Notes: generated from the sequence alone by a model not told the origin. Positions 1-10,000 are shown, counted from the first letter of the stretch. The stretch is 64,000 nt of DNA from an uncultured Acetatifactor sp. (GCA_934433135.1 CAKRZO010000004.1:62001-126000); one strand, 5' to 3'. Numbers and translations: made by a program.

Positions 1-3000
1 AGGAGGCCTTGAATTGTCTGAAGACAGGAGAGCAGATCAGGGAGCAGGAAGGAAAAATTGTCTGCTTTTGGCATAAACTGGAAGAGCTGGAAAAAAGGAC
101 GGCTGAGCAGGCCGCGGAACTGGAAAGAGAAAAAGCAGAAAAGCTGGAAGAGATTCGGAGAGTGGAATACGAAGAGACTTCCGCTAAAATCCATGCCTTG
201 ATAAAGGAAGAAAAATTTTATCTGGCGAGCCGGGATATGATCGGTATGGAGAGGGATGAAGTTGCGCAGGAAATTGCATCTTTGGAGGAAAAATGCAGGC
301 TCTATCAATGTGCAAGGCAGAAAGAGAAAGTGCAGGAGACTTTCGAAGAGTACCGGAGTGCGGTACAGAATCTGGAGTTCACCAGAAAAAGAAAAGAAGA
401 TCTGGAACCGGAAAGAATTCGGCTGAAGAAAGCGTTAGAACAGTTTTATGCAGAACAGCAAAAGCGTAAACTGGCGGAAGAAGCAAAAACCGGGGAACAT
501 ATACGGGAACTGGAAAACAATATCCGGGAAGAAAAGGAACGCAGGGAACAGATTAACGGGCAGCTGATGGAAAATTCCGTACAGCATGGGAAGTATTCCG
601 CCATGATCCGTACCTATGATGAGAAGGAAAGCAGCTTCAATGCCGTATATGCTGCCAACCTGACCAGAAATATTCTGGGGGACTATGAACCCGGAGAACT
701 TGAAATTACAGGAAGAAAATGTAAAATGCGACTGGAAGAGGCAACGCGCCAGAAGACGGCAGCCTACCGGAAAAAGATGGAATTGGAAGAAAGTCAAAAA
801 AGTCTTTCCGCCGGATTAGAGAAGAGTAAGGATGTATTATCAGATCTGGAGATCCGAAAAAAGGAAGCAACCCTGCAGATGGAGGAAGCGGAACGGGAAA
901 TCAGGGAGAGAAAAGTCATTTTAAAATATCTGGAACTGCCGGAAAAGCTTTTATTTGATAAAAGTCAGATCCTGGAAACTGCACTTTCCAAGCTCAAACA
1001 GATCGAAGTAAGCAGACGCTCTTTGCAGAAAGAGGAAGACAAGCTGCAGAAAGAATACGTGCGCCTGACACAGGGAAAAGTGCTGGAACTGCCGGAAGCG
1101 TTTTCCGAGTTGTTAAAAAAGCAGGGGATTACCTGGGTATACGGTATGGAATATCTGCAGAGAAATACCAATAGTTTTGAACAGAACCAGGAATTGGTGA
1201 GAGAGCATCCTTTTTTACCATATGCGTTAATTATGTCGGAAAAAGAACTGCAGAAACTCCTTGCCGCACCGGAGCAGGTCTATACCTCTTTCCCGGTGCC
1301 GATTGTGATAAGAGAAAGTCTGGATCAGAAAGGGCAGACCGGAGAGAAGGGGATGGTTCGTTTCCCGCAGGTGAGCTTTTACCTGTTATTTAATGAAAAT
1401 CTGCTGGATGAAAAGAAGCTGGCGGAGTTAGTCAGCGAAAAAGAAATACAAATACAAAATCTCGGCGCTGCCGTGAAAAGAAAGACAGAAGAGTATGAAG
1501 AGTATTTTTCCAAAAAGGAAAAGATAGAATCCCAAAAACTGACTGAGAGCGGTTATCAGGCTGTAAAGGAATGTCTGAGAGTGCTGGAAGAAGAGCAGGA
1601 AGAGCAAAAAAAACGGATTCGGGAAGGAAAAGAGAAGTTAAATACGCTGATCGGTGATTTGCAAAAGGCGGTTTCGCAGATTCTGAAACTGGAGCAGACG
1701 GAAAGTCAGATGCAGCACTGCCTGAGAGAGTTTGAAGCATTGCAGGAGGCTTATGAAGATTATCTGGAAAATTGCAGGCAGCTGACAAAATGGAAGGAAG
1801 AAGAACGCAGGCTGACCGATCGAAAGAAAATGATTTATTTGAAATTGGAGAGACTGGAAGAGAACGTTAAATCGGAGAATGCTTTACTGGAGAGACTGGT
1901 CAGAGATCTGGAAAAAATCAAAGAAAAGTGTATTCTATACCGCATTTCAGAAGAAGAAAGGCAGAATGAGGTATTGGAAGAACAGGATCTGCTTTCGGAA
2001 GAGAATGTAGTGGAACAGGAAGCCAGATATACGGCACTGACGCAGAAAATTTCTGCAGAGCAAAGTTATTTGGAGCAACAGGTACAGAATGCGGCAACAC
2101 GGTGGGAAAGAGAGAAAGGAGAACTTGTGGATCTGCAGAAGAGGTACAGAGTAAAGGAGGAGCAGTTTCAGAAAATCCGCTACAGCAGAAAAGAGGAAAT
2201 TCATCTGGAAGATTTAACCCTTCAGAAGCAGAAACAGAAAGAAGAAAAAGACAGGCTGTGGAATACAGAAAATACCCGTGCGGAAGTAGCTGCCGCCGGA
2301 AAAAAGGAAAAGCTTGCGGATTTAAAGGAGAAATTCCGGGCTGAGGCGCCTTTAAAGGAAGAGGAAATTCATATAACGGACTTTGCCGGAAAAATCAGAG
2401 AAGTAAAATACGAGATACAAATGCTGGAGGAGCGGATAAAAGCTCTGGAGAGAAAGCTTGCCGCTTATTCGGGGAATATGGATGCCCTGGCAGAATATTC
2501 CGATCTGGTGCAAAACACGGATATTCCGGCAGATGCCATAGAAATGGAGCAGACAGATTTTGCATCCATGACTGCCGAGGAACTTCGGCGGTACCTGGGA
2601 ATTCTTTTACGAGATTATAAGAATGGCCAGAAAGAATTGCAGAAGGGAAGGGATAGCTTACTGCAGATTTTAAGCCGCCTGATACGAAGGGAAGAATTTC
2701 GGGATGATTTTTACCGGAAGCCTTTGGAAGCCATGACGGCGCTTTCTACGGATGCCGCCTGCCTGCTGGAACAGCTGCAGACTACTTTGCAGTCTTACGG
2801 CCGCCTGATGGAAAAGCTTGAGGTGGATATTTCTCTATTGGAAAAAGAAAAGGAAAGGATCCTGGAACTTTTAGAGGAATACCTGATCCAGGTACATGAA
2901 AATCTGGGAAGTATCGATCATAATTCTACCATAACCATCCGGGAAAAGCCGGTAAAAATGCTGCGGATTCAGGTGCCGGACTGGGAGGAAAATGCCGGTT

Positions 3001-3608
3001 TGTATCATATCCGCCTGCAGGATTTCGTGGAAGAACTTGCTGCAAAGGGTGTGGAAATTTTTGAAAAAAATGAAAATGCCCAGGAATATTTCGGAGTCAG
3101 ACTGACGACCCGTAGTTTATATGACCGGGTTGTGGGAATCGGAAATGTGCAGATCCGATTGTATAAAATAGAGGAGCAGCGGGAATATCCCATTACCTGG
3201 GCGGAAGTTGCCAGAAATTCCGGCGGGGAAGGTTTCTTATCAGCCTTCGTTATCTTGAGCAGTCTTTTATATTATATGCGCAGGGATGAAACGGATATTT
3301 TCGGAGATCGCAATGAAGGAAAAGTTCTTCTCATGGACAATCCTTTTGCCCAGACCAATGCAGCGCATCTGCTGAAACCCTTAATGGAAATGGCCAAAAA
3401 GACCAATACCCAGTTAATCTGCCTGACCGGTCTGGGTGGAGAATCCATCTATAACTGTTTTGACAATATTTATGTCCTGAATCTGATTGCAGCGAGTCTG
3501 CGGGGAGGAATGCAATATCTGAAAGGAAACCATACCAAGGGGATAGAACCGCAGACAATGATTCTGTCCAGAATTCAGGTAATGGAACAACAGGAATTGA
3601 TTTTCTGA
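1..3608 (+). CDS. SMC/Rad50-like coiled-coil ATPase, C-terminal part
   Basis: The frame is open to the first base, so the gene starts upstream; a TTG at 9 is only 2 nt behind AGGAGG and is probably internal. At least 1199 residues are visible, mostly Glu/Lys/Arg-rich heptad-like coiled coil in two long stretches around a less charged centre (about residues 350-480) that could be a hinge. The C-terminus carries an ABC-type signature (NSGGEGFLSAF, about residue 1068) and a Walker B-like strand (VLLMDNPF, about 1106-1113) followed by a conserved-looking LICLTGL strand. The Walker A motif must lie upstream, as in SMC, MukB and Rad50 proteins. Asn occupies the position where most SMC proteins have the catalytic Glu. 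The protein could be an MksF/JetC-like condensin subunit of an MksBEF or Wadjet system, or another SMC-like defence or repair ATPase. The partner genes would be upstream; none lies downstream. The family-level call is firm, the system assignment is inference. Confidence 0.75.
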   Translation, partial: EALNCLKTGEQIREQEGKIVCFWHKLEELEKRTAEQAAELEREKAEKLEEIRRVEYEETSAKIHALIKEEKFYLASRDMIGMERDEVAQEIASLEEKCRLYQCARQKEKVQETFEEYRSAVQNLEFTRKRKEDLEPERIRLKKALEQFYAEQQKRKLAEEAKTGEHIRELENNIREEKERREQINGQLMENSVQHGKYSAMIRTYDEKESSFNAVYAANLTRNILGDYEPGELEITGRKCKMRLEEATRQKTAAYRKKMELEESQKSLSAGLEKSKDVLSDLEIRKKEATLQMEEAEREIRERKVILKYLELPEKLLFDKSQILETALSKLKQIEVSRRSLQKEEDKLQKEYVRLTQGKVLELPEAFSELLKKQGITWVYGMEYLQRNTNSFEQNQELVREHPFLPYALIMSEKELQKLLAAPEQVYTSFPVPIVIRESLDQKGQTGEKGMVRFPQVSFYLLFNENLLDEKKLAELVSEKEIQIQNLGAAVKRKTEEYEEYFSKKEKIESQKLTESGYQAVKECLRVLEEEQEEQKKRIREGKEKLNTLIGDLQKAVSQILKLEQTESQMQHCLREFEALQEAYEDYLENCRQLTKWKEEERRLTDRKKMIYLKLERLEENVKSENALLERLVRDLEKIKEKCILYRISEEERQNEVLEEQDLLSEENVVEQEARYTALTQKISAEQSYLEQQVQNAATRWEREKGELVDLQKRYRVKEEQFQKIRYSRKEEIHLEDLTLQKQKQKEEKDRLWNTENTRAEVAAAGKKEKLADLKEKFRAEAPLKEEEIHITDFAGKIREVKYEIQMLEERIKALERKLAAYSGNMDALAEYSDLVQNTDIPADAIEMEQTDFASMTAEELRRYLGILLRDYKNGQKELQKGRDSLLQILSRLIRREEFRDDFYRKPLEAMTALSTDAACLLEQLQTTLQSYGRLMEKLEVDISLLEKEKERILELLEEYLIQVHENLGSIDHNSTITIREKPVKMLRIQVPDWEENAGLYHIRLQDFVEELAAKGVEIFEKNENAQEYFGVRLTTRSLYDRVVGIGNVQIRLYKIEEQREYPITWAEVARNSGGEGFLSAFVILSSLLYYMRRDETDIFGDRNEGKVLLMDNPFAQTNAAHLLKPLMEMAKKTNTQLICLTGLGGESIYNCFDNIYVLNLIAASLRGGMQYLKGNHTKGIEPQTMILSRIQVMEQQELIF

Positions 3609-3627
3609 TGATATCAATTTATATTTC

Positions 3628-3648
3628 ATGAAATGAATTGCATTTCAT
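3628..3648. terminator. Small hairpin between convergent genes
   Basis: A perfect 8-bp stem (ATGAAATG / CATTTCAT) with a 5-nt loop sits in the 36-bp gap between the SMC-like gene and the MATE gene and overlaps the MATE stop codon. It is AT-rich and lacks a strong T tract, so a terminator role is only suggested by position. Confidence 0.3.
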
Positions 3649-5117
3649 TGTAGCAGATATTTTACGGAAGGATATAAAAGCAGGGCAGAAGCGGCAATCC
3701 AGGCTCCGGGATCTCCGAAGCAGACACCTGCGAAAGCGGCTGTTGATGCGGAAGCATTAATGGCCGCTTTGTTGATGATGCCGGGAAGAAAAAGGCAGAT
3801 TAAGGAACGGGTAGTCAGTTCCGTACATCCGGCGCCCAGGACAAAGGCGGAGCGGCCGATTCCCTGCACGGCGCTGCGGGAAATAATCAAAAACCCCAGG
3901 AAAAAATAGAGAAGGAAGTCTACATACAGATAAGTATTTCCGAAGCGTATGGAGGCTTCCGAAATTTTATCCTTGCTTAAAAAGACATATTGATAAGCGC
4001 CGTTTACAGACAGTAAAAGTCCTGATGCAAGGCAGAACAGGAAGATAAAAAAGGTCAGAAGAAGAGTCTGCAAAAATCCCTTGCGGATTCTCTGATAATC
4101 GCCCTTTCCGTAATTCTGCGCATTGTATCCCAGGATGGCAGCGCCCAGTCCATTGTAGAAGGACATCAGGAAGTTAATCAGTTTGTTGGCGGCTCCGAAT
4201 CCATTCTGTGCCGGAGCACCGGGAACCATCAGACCGTTTTCCATTAAATCAAAGCGGATTACGGCTCCCTGCATAACGATAATGCCAACCGCCAGAATGG
4301 AAAACTGAAGACCGAGAGGGATGCCCTGTTTCAAATGGGCGATCAGGGAAGAAAGGTCCGGTTTGAAATCTTCCCGTTTTAAGCGCAAATCACTGTAATG
4401 GCAAAGGGTGTAGACCAGACAGATTAAAAAGCTTAAAAATTGAGCAAGCACCGTGGCTATGGCGGCACCCGCAGGCCCCATTGACAAGGGCAACAGGAAA
4501 AGCAGATCCAGTCCGATATTTAAAGCCGTGGAGAGAATCAAAAAAAGCAGTGGTGTTACGGAATCGCCGTAGGAGCGCAGCAGACTGCAGATAAAGTTAT
4601 ATCCCATCTGGGCGGCGATACCGATAAAAATAATCAGACAATAAATATAAGCTGCATGATATACTTCCGGATTATCCGGCGTAACATGAATCCATCCAAG
4701 CATTTTGGGAAGCATGAGAATGGAAAGAATCGTCAGAATGACGGAAATGGCAGCAGACAGATAGATCTGTGAGACAAAAGATTTACGCAGACCGTTTTTA
4801 TCATTGCAGCCTACACATTTTCCGGTAATGACACTGAAGCCTGCGGTGCATCCGAAAGCAAATTGCAGGAAAATAAAGGTCAGGGGAAAGGTATCGTTCA
4901 CGCCGGCTACAGCTTCTGCCGGAAGAACCTGACCGCAGATAATTGCATCTGTCAGAATGTAAATCTGCTGCAGCAGATAAGAAAGCATAATCGGCGCTGC
5001 ATACTTCAGGATGACTTTCCATGGCGTATTTTCCGTCAGGACGACAGGTCTGGAAAGATTCCGGATGATTTCATGAAAACTTTTCTTTGTTTGGCTCATT
5101 TCCATACGTTTTTTCAT
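3645..5117 (-). CDS. MATE family multidrug/Na+ efflux transporter
   Basis: This is a polytopic membrane protein of 490 residues with about twelve hydrophobic segments arranged as two similar halves, as in MATE exporters (MepA/NorM type) that expel cationic drugs or metabolites using Na+ or H+. Segments near the N-terminus (PWKVILKYAAPIMLSYLLQQ, then a TDAIICGQ-like stretch) match the usual first-helix pattern of the family. The ATG at 5117 is chosen over the in-frame ATG at 5129 because GGAGG lies 5 nt before it. It lies 112 bp downstream of birA on the same strand, with a dispersed repeat in the gap. The substrate cannot be inferred from sequence. Confidence 0.88.
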   Translation of the reverse strand: MKKRMEMSQTKKSFHEIIRNLSRPVVLTENTPWKVILKYAAPIMLSYLLQQIYILTDAIICGQVLPAEAVAGVNDTFPLTFIFLQFAFGCTAGFSVITGKCVGCNDKNGLRKSFVSQIYLSAAISVILTILSILMLPKMLGWIHVTPDNPEVYHAAYIYCLIIFIGIAAQMGYNFICSLLRSYGDSVTPLLFLILSTALNIGLDLLFLLPLSMGPAGAAIATVLAQFLSFLICLVYTLCHYSDLRLKREDFKPDLSSLIAHLKQGIPLGLQFSILAVGIIVMQGAVIRFDLMENGLMVPGAPAQNGFGAANKLINFLMSFYNGLGAAILGYNAQNYGKGDYQRIRKGFLQTLLLTFFIFLFCLASGLLLSVNGAYQYVFLSKDKISEASIRFGNTYLYVDFLLYFFLGFLIISRSAVQGIGRSAFVLGAGCTELTTRSLICLFLPGIINKAAINASASTAAFAGVCFGDPGAWIAASALLLYPSVKYLLQ

Positions 5118-5170
5118 ATAAACCTCCATTCCGCAGGCGCTTTCACATCAGCATGCAGCGTCAGCCGGTA

Positions 5171-5197
5171 TTTGCGAATGGCGCGTCTGAACTGTTA
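5171..5197 (-). repeat. Repeat family A, partial copy
   Basis: Read on the minus strand this is TAACAGTTCAGACGCGCC followed by ATTCGCAAA, the same left end seen at 19704, 21853 and 30441. It lies between birA and the MATE gene. Only one end is present. Confidence 0.8.
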
Positions 5198-5229
5198 GGT
5201 ATTTTTTTATTTTCAAAAAGAGAACCGGA

Positions 5230-6231
5230 TCAGGTGCTCCCGTAAAATCCGCGGACATGCACCTCTCCGCCGGTGATGGTATCCGTAGAGCCGTCTTCTT
5301 TGCGGATGACGAGACCGAAATGCTCATCAATTGCCAGGCCGTGGGCACGGATTTCTTCTTCCCCTGATGAAAAAAGCAGCTCTTTTCCCAGAATAGCACA
5401 GTGCTTCCGGTACTTTTCCAGGTAGCTTTGCCTTTCTTTCGGAAAATCTTTGCAGAGTTTGTCAAGCTTTTTTATCATGGCAGCGCACAAGGCAGCCCGA
5501 TTTAAAGGATTTCCGGAAATCATGCGTAAAGAGACCGCCATATCTTTTAAAGCCTCCGGAAAGTCTTCTTCGGTCTGGTTGACGTTGATGCCGATGCCGG
5601 TAATGACATATTGAATCCGGTGGCTTTCCGCTTCCAGAGACATTTCCGTCAGGATACCGCCGATCTTTCTGGTCTGCATGACAAGATCATTGACCCATTT
5701 AATATCGCAGGAAATCCGGCAGGCTTCTTCAATGGCTTCTTGCATGGCGACTGCAACCCAGGCGGTGATTTCGGACAGCTCTTTTGCAGAAGCACTTTGT
5801 CCATCCAGAACATAAGAAAGGTAAATTCCGGTGCCCTTCGGGGACGCGAACTGCCGGCCAGCTCTTCCCCTGCCGCTTGTCTGCTGATTCGCAATCACGC
5901 AGTCTCCCGGATGAGCTTTTCCTTCACTGCACAGCTGTTTTAAATAATTATTGGTAGAATCCACACAGTCAAGAACCGTCACATGCAAAGCACGGGAAAG
6001 ATCCAGAAAAGGAAGGAGTTCGCCGATATTCAGCATACCTGGAGGACATCCCTTAAGACGGTATCCTTTATTGGTAACGGATTCGATCTGATAACCATCG
6101 TTACGCAGACTCTTTACCGCTGCATTTACCGCCGCGCGGGATACACCGATCTGCTCGCTGATTTCTTCGCCAGACACAAAATCACCGGCTTTTTTTAAAA
6201 GATAGAGGACGAAATCTCTCGTTGCAATCAT
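5230..6231 (-). CDS. birA: Bifunctional biotin protein ligase / biotin repressor
   Basis: BirA attaches biotin to the acceptor Lys of carrier proteins through biotinyl-AMP and, when loaded with that intermediate, represses biotin genes. The 333-residue product has an N-terminal winged helix (about 1-65, SGEEISEQIGVSRAAVNAAV), the ligase core with the GRGRAGRQFASPKG biotinyl-AMP loop, the KWVNDL motif, GIGINVNQ, and a C-terminal SH3-like domain. The presence of the DNA-binding domain makes this the regulatory class II form. ATG at 6231 is chosen because AAAGGAG precedes it by 7 nt; an upstream in-frame ATG at 6276 would add residues unlike the family. It is divergent from bioY, whose promoter carries a BirA-type operator. 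The obvious client in this window is the biotin carrier protein at 33082. Confidence 0.95.
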   Translation of the reverse strand: MIATRDFVLYLLKKAGDFVSGEEISEQIGVSRAAVNAAVKSLRNDGYQIESVTNKGYRLKGCPPGMLNIGELLPFLDLSRALHVTVLDCVDSTNNYLKQLCSEGKAHPGDCVIANQQTSGRGRAGRQFASPKGTGIYLSYVLDGQSASAKELSEITAWVAVAMQEAIEEACRISCDIKWVNDLVMQTRKIGGILTEMSLEAESHRIQYVITGIGINVNQTEEDFPEALKDMAVSLRMISGNPLNRAALCAAMIKKLDKLCKDFPKERQSYLEKYRKHCAILGKELLFSSGEEEIRAHGLAIDEHFGLVIRKEDGSTDTITGGEVHVRGFYGST

Positions 6232-6294
6232 AGGAAAACTCCTTTCACCGAAAGTGCGGCATCGCAAATGACGCACCGGAACGGAAACGGTTAC

Positions 6295-6323
6295 AGTATA
6301 GCACAGGGGGGGAGACTTGTAAA
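6295..6323 (-). promoter_or_regulatory. birA promoter
   Basis: On the minus strand TTTACA, a 17-nt spacer with seven consecutive C, and TATACT lie about 65 bp upstream of the birA start. The spacing is ideal for a housekeeping sigma factor. Confidence 0.65.
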
Positions 6324-6450
6324 TATTTCTGATTGTAAAAGAAAACTTGCAAACTACTGTTACGCTATAGATCTGTTAAGAGCATGTGCCTGCCCGGGGC
6401 TCTGCTTAAAAGCAATTTATGTATTAATTGTAAGGTAAAAATAGAAATGG

Positions 6451-6479
6451 TTGACAATTCATGCTGGTTGTGCTATTGT
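6451..6479 (+). promoter_or_regulatory. bioY promoter
   Basis: A perfect -35 TTGACA (6451-6456), 17-nt spacer and -10 TATTGT (6474-6479) lie about 90 bp upstream of the bioY start. The -10 overlaps the left half of the BirA-type operator, so repressor binding would block polymerase directly. Confidence 0.75.
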
Positions 6480-6506
6480 AAAGCACATAAAAAACACATT
6501 TACAAT
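6475..6506. promoter_or_regulatory. BirA operator upstream of bioY
   Basis: A perfect inverted repeat ATTGTAAA - 16 nt - TTTACAAT covers the -10 and the expected transcription start of bioY. Its arm sequence and arm spacing match the known BirA binding-site pattern of bacteria with class II BirA. Together with birA next door this is strong evidence for biotin-dependent repression of bioY. Confidence 0.85.
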
Positions 6507-6568
6507 CACGAAAAAACAACCGGCGGACGCAGCAAACCATGCAAAAGCATCTGCGGAATGGAGGAGCT

Positions 6569-7093
6569 ATGAAAATAAAAGATTTGACACAAATTGCCCT
6601 GTTTACTGCTTTATGCGCTGTCTGCGCGTGGATGACGATTCCGTTCGGAATTCCTTTTACGCTGCAGACCTTTGCTGTTTTTCTGGCCTGTCTGGTTCTG
6701 GGCGGGAGGAAAGCTGCGATCAGCACTGTAGTTTATCTGCTTTTAGGGGCAGTAGGTGTCCCTGTGTTTTCCGGTTTCCGGGGAGGAATCGGTGTTCTTG
6801 CCGGCGCCACCGGGGGATATCTGGTAGGATTTCCGGTGCTGTGTCTGGTATATGCGCTGCTTACCCGGATTTTGAAAAAAACCAGAGCGGCAAAAGCGGT
6901 CGCTCTGGTTGCAGGTCTTCTGGTACTGTATTTGTTCGGCACCGTCTGGTATGTTTTGATTTATACCGGTGCCCAGACGGTGGGATTTACCGCAGCAGCC
7001 ATGAAGTGCGTGGTTCCTTTTATTCTGCCGGATCTGGTCAAAATGGCGCTGGCCTTTTTAGTCGGCAGCAGGCTGAAAGCCTTTTTCCGGTAA
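6569..7093 (+). CDS. bioY: Biotin transporter, BioY substrate-binding subunit
   Basis: BioY is the membrane S-component that captures biotin, alone or with the shared energy-coupling-factor (EcfAAT) module. The 174-residue product has about six hydrophobic segments and typical BioY stretches (TIPFGIPFTLQTFAVFLA near residue 22 and GGRKAAISTVVYLLLGAVGVP). ATG at 6569 has GGAGG 4 nt upstream; the in-frame ATG at 6539 lies before that site. No EcfA or EcfT gene is in the window, so it may use an ECF module elsewhere. No biotin synthesis genes are seen here, which fits a cell that scavenges biotin. The 3' end overlaps the convergent activase gene by 36 bp. Confidence 0.93.
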   Translation: MKIKDLTQIALFTALCAVCAWMTIPFGIPFTLQTFAVFLACLVLGGRKAAISTVVYLLLGAVGVPVFSGFRGGIGVLAGATGGYLVGFPVLCLVYALLTRILKKTRAAKAVALVAGLLVLYLFGTVWYVLIYTGAQTVGFTAAAMKCVVPFILPDLVKMALAFLVGSRLKAFFR

Positions 7094-10000
7094 ATTGTCT
7101 GTCTGACTTGCCAGATTCTTCTGGGCAGTGGAAAGCATCAGCTTGATTCGATTCAGCTGATTGACTTCGCTGGCACCCGGATCGTAGTCAATGGCGACAA
7201 TATTGGACTCCGGATAAGCCTTACGCAGAGCTTTGATGACCCCTTTTCCAACCACATGATTGGGAAGACAGCCGAAAGGTTGGGTACATACAATGTTAGG
7301 AACACCCTGATGAATCAGCTCTACCATTTCTCCGGTTAGGAACCAGCCTTCTCCGGTCTGATTTCCGATGGAAACAATGGGCCTTGCGTAATCCGCCAGT
7401 TCTTTGATCGGCGAAGGCGGTGTAAAGTGTTTGCTTTTACGGTAGGCCTTTCTTGCAGGACCCTGAAGAAGATGCTCAATTGCCCAGATTCCCAGTGCGG
7501 ATATCCGGGCAGTTTTTTTGCTCATACCAAGGTGATCCGCCTTATAAAGCTGGTTATAAAAACAATAAAGCATAAAGCCGATTAACTCGGGAACCACAGC
7601 CTCGGCGCCTTCCGCCTCTAAAAGTTCTACCAGGTGATTATTGCCGGCGGGAGAGAATTTCACCAGAATCTCCCCGACAATACCGACTTTTGGCTTGGCA
7701 ACCGGCAGGAGAGGAATCCGGTCAAAATCCCGGATGATGTCCCGGCAAAGGGAAGGGAAGCGAAGAAGGTTGATGTGCTTTGCCGATACATAGTCCTGTG
7801 CGATTTTGCGCCATTTGGCATGTACGGCATCCACACTTCCCGGTGTCGCTTCGTAAGGGCGCATGCGGTAAGTACACTTCATGAAAATATCACCCAGCTG
7901 CGCTGCCAGGGAAGCCCGCAGCATCATATCCGCATTCAGATGGAAGCCGGGATTGGTCTCGATTCCGCCCAGATTCAGGGAAATAACCGGGATATGGGAC
8001 ATTCCGGCTTTCTCCAGGGCTCTTCGGATAAAACCGATATAGTTGGTGGCTCGGCAGCCGCCGCCGGTCTGCGTGATAATAATGGCAGTACGGTTCAGGT
8101 CATATTTTCCGGATAACAGTGCCTGCATCAACTGGCCGACTACCAGAAGGGACGGATAGCAGGCATCATTATTGACATATTTCAGTCCCACATCCACAGA
8201 GTGCTTGTTGTCGTTATCCAGTACCGTAAAGTGATAACCGCAGGCACGGAAAGCAGGCTCCAACAGTTCAAAATGGATCGGAGACATCTGCGGGCAGAGG
8301 ATGGTATAATTCTTTCGCATTTGTTCCGTAAAGGGCACTTTTCGGATCGCTGAAGAACGGATTGTGCGCTTGGTCTGTTTTTCCTGACGGACACGAATGG
8401 CCGAAAGCAGAGAGCGGATACGGATGCGGGCAGCCCCGAGGTTGTTGACTTCATCAATTTTTAAGCAGGTATAAATCTTGCCGGATCCGGAGAGAATATC
8501 ATTGACCTGATCCGTGGTAACGGCATCCAGACCGCAGCCGAAGGAATTTAACTGTATCAGATCCAGATTCTCTACGGTTTTTATGTAACTGGCTGCGGCA
8601 TACAGTCTGGAATGATACATCCACTGGTCGGAAACGATCAAAGGACGTTCCGGACTTGCCAGATGGGAAATGGAGTCTTCCGTCAGAACGGCAATATCAT
8701 AGGAAGTAATCAGTTCCGGAATTCCGTGGTTGATTTCCGGGTCGATATGATAAGGTCTGCCGGCAAGCACGATTCCGCGTTTTCCGGTTTCTTTCAGATA
8801 AGCGAGGACTTCTTCGCCTTTTTTCTGCATATCCCTGCGGGCATGTTCCAGTTCTTCCCAGCCTGCCCCGGCAGCTATCTCGATTTCCTTTTCCGGGATA
8901 TCCGTAAATTCCTTCACCAGGGCATCGGTGACGGTCTTTAAGCTTGCAAAGGACAGGAAAGGATTGCGGAATTTGATTTTTTCATCCGCCAGTTCTTCCA
9001 TATTGTTTTTGATATTTTCGGAATAGGAAGTAACAATCGGGCAGTTGTAATGGTTATTGGCTTCCGCAAATTCGGTTCTTTCATAGAAGACAGCCGGATA
9101 AAAAATGAAAGTAATCCCCTGCTTCAGCAGCCATGCCACATGGCCGTGGGCAAGCTTTGCGGGATAGCACTCCGATTCACTGGGAATGGATTCGATTCCC
9201 AGTTCGTATATTTTGCGGTTGGAACTGGGAGAAAGCACTACCCGATATCCCAGACGGGTGAAAAAAGTATGCCAGAAAGGGTAGTTTTCATACATGTTCA
9301 AAACCCTGGGAATGCCGACACTGCCTCTTTTGGCCTGATCCGGTTCCAGGGAAGGATAGGAAAAGAGTCTGTGCAGTTTATAATCGTACAAATTCGGTAC
9401 GTTACCGGAATTTTTCTGCCCGCCGATACCGCGTTCACAGCGATTGCCGGAGATATACTGGCGGCCGCCGGAAAAGCGGTTGATGGTCAGACGGCAGTTG
9501 TTGGTGCACCCCCGGCACTTTGCCATGCTGGTATCAAACTTCAGATCACAGATCTGCTGATAGGTAAGCATGGAGGAAGCGTACCCTTTTGTGAAACGTT
9601 CCCTGGCAATTAAAGCGGCGCCGAAGGCACCCATGATTCCCGCGATATCGGGACGGATTGCTTCACAGCCTGCAATTTTTTCAAAGCTTCGAAGAACGGC
9701 ATCATTATAAAACGTGCCGCCCTGCACCACGATGTTTTTACCGAGTTCCGAAGCATCCGAGACTTTGATGACTTTAAACAAGGCATTTTTGATAACGGAA
9801 TAAGCAAGGCCTGCGGAAATATCCGCAACGCTGGCGCCCTCTTTCTGCGCCTGTTTTACCTTGGAATTCATAAAGACCGTACATCTTGTGCCCAGATCAA
9901 TGGGGTGAGGGGCAAAAAGAGCCTCTTTGGCAAAATCCTGTACAGAGAAATTCAGGGATTTGGCAAAGGTCTCAATAAAAGAACCGCAGCCGGAAGAGCA

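Larger units (their letters stand above)
6232..6568. other. Divergent birA-bioY intergenic region
   Basis: This 337-bp gene-free stretch holds the birA promoter (minus strand), the bioY promoter and a BirA operator. Between them lies an AT-rich stretch with two direct TTGTAAA words (6318 and 6335) and nothing else I can assign. Confidence 0.6.

Noticed and set aside
6318..6341. Possible second BirA site near the birA promoter (two TTGTAAA words)
   Set aside because: The two words are direct, not inverted, repeats and lack a TTTACAA partner, so autoregulation of birA is not supported.
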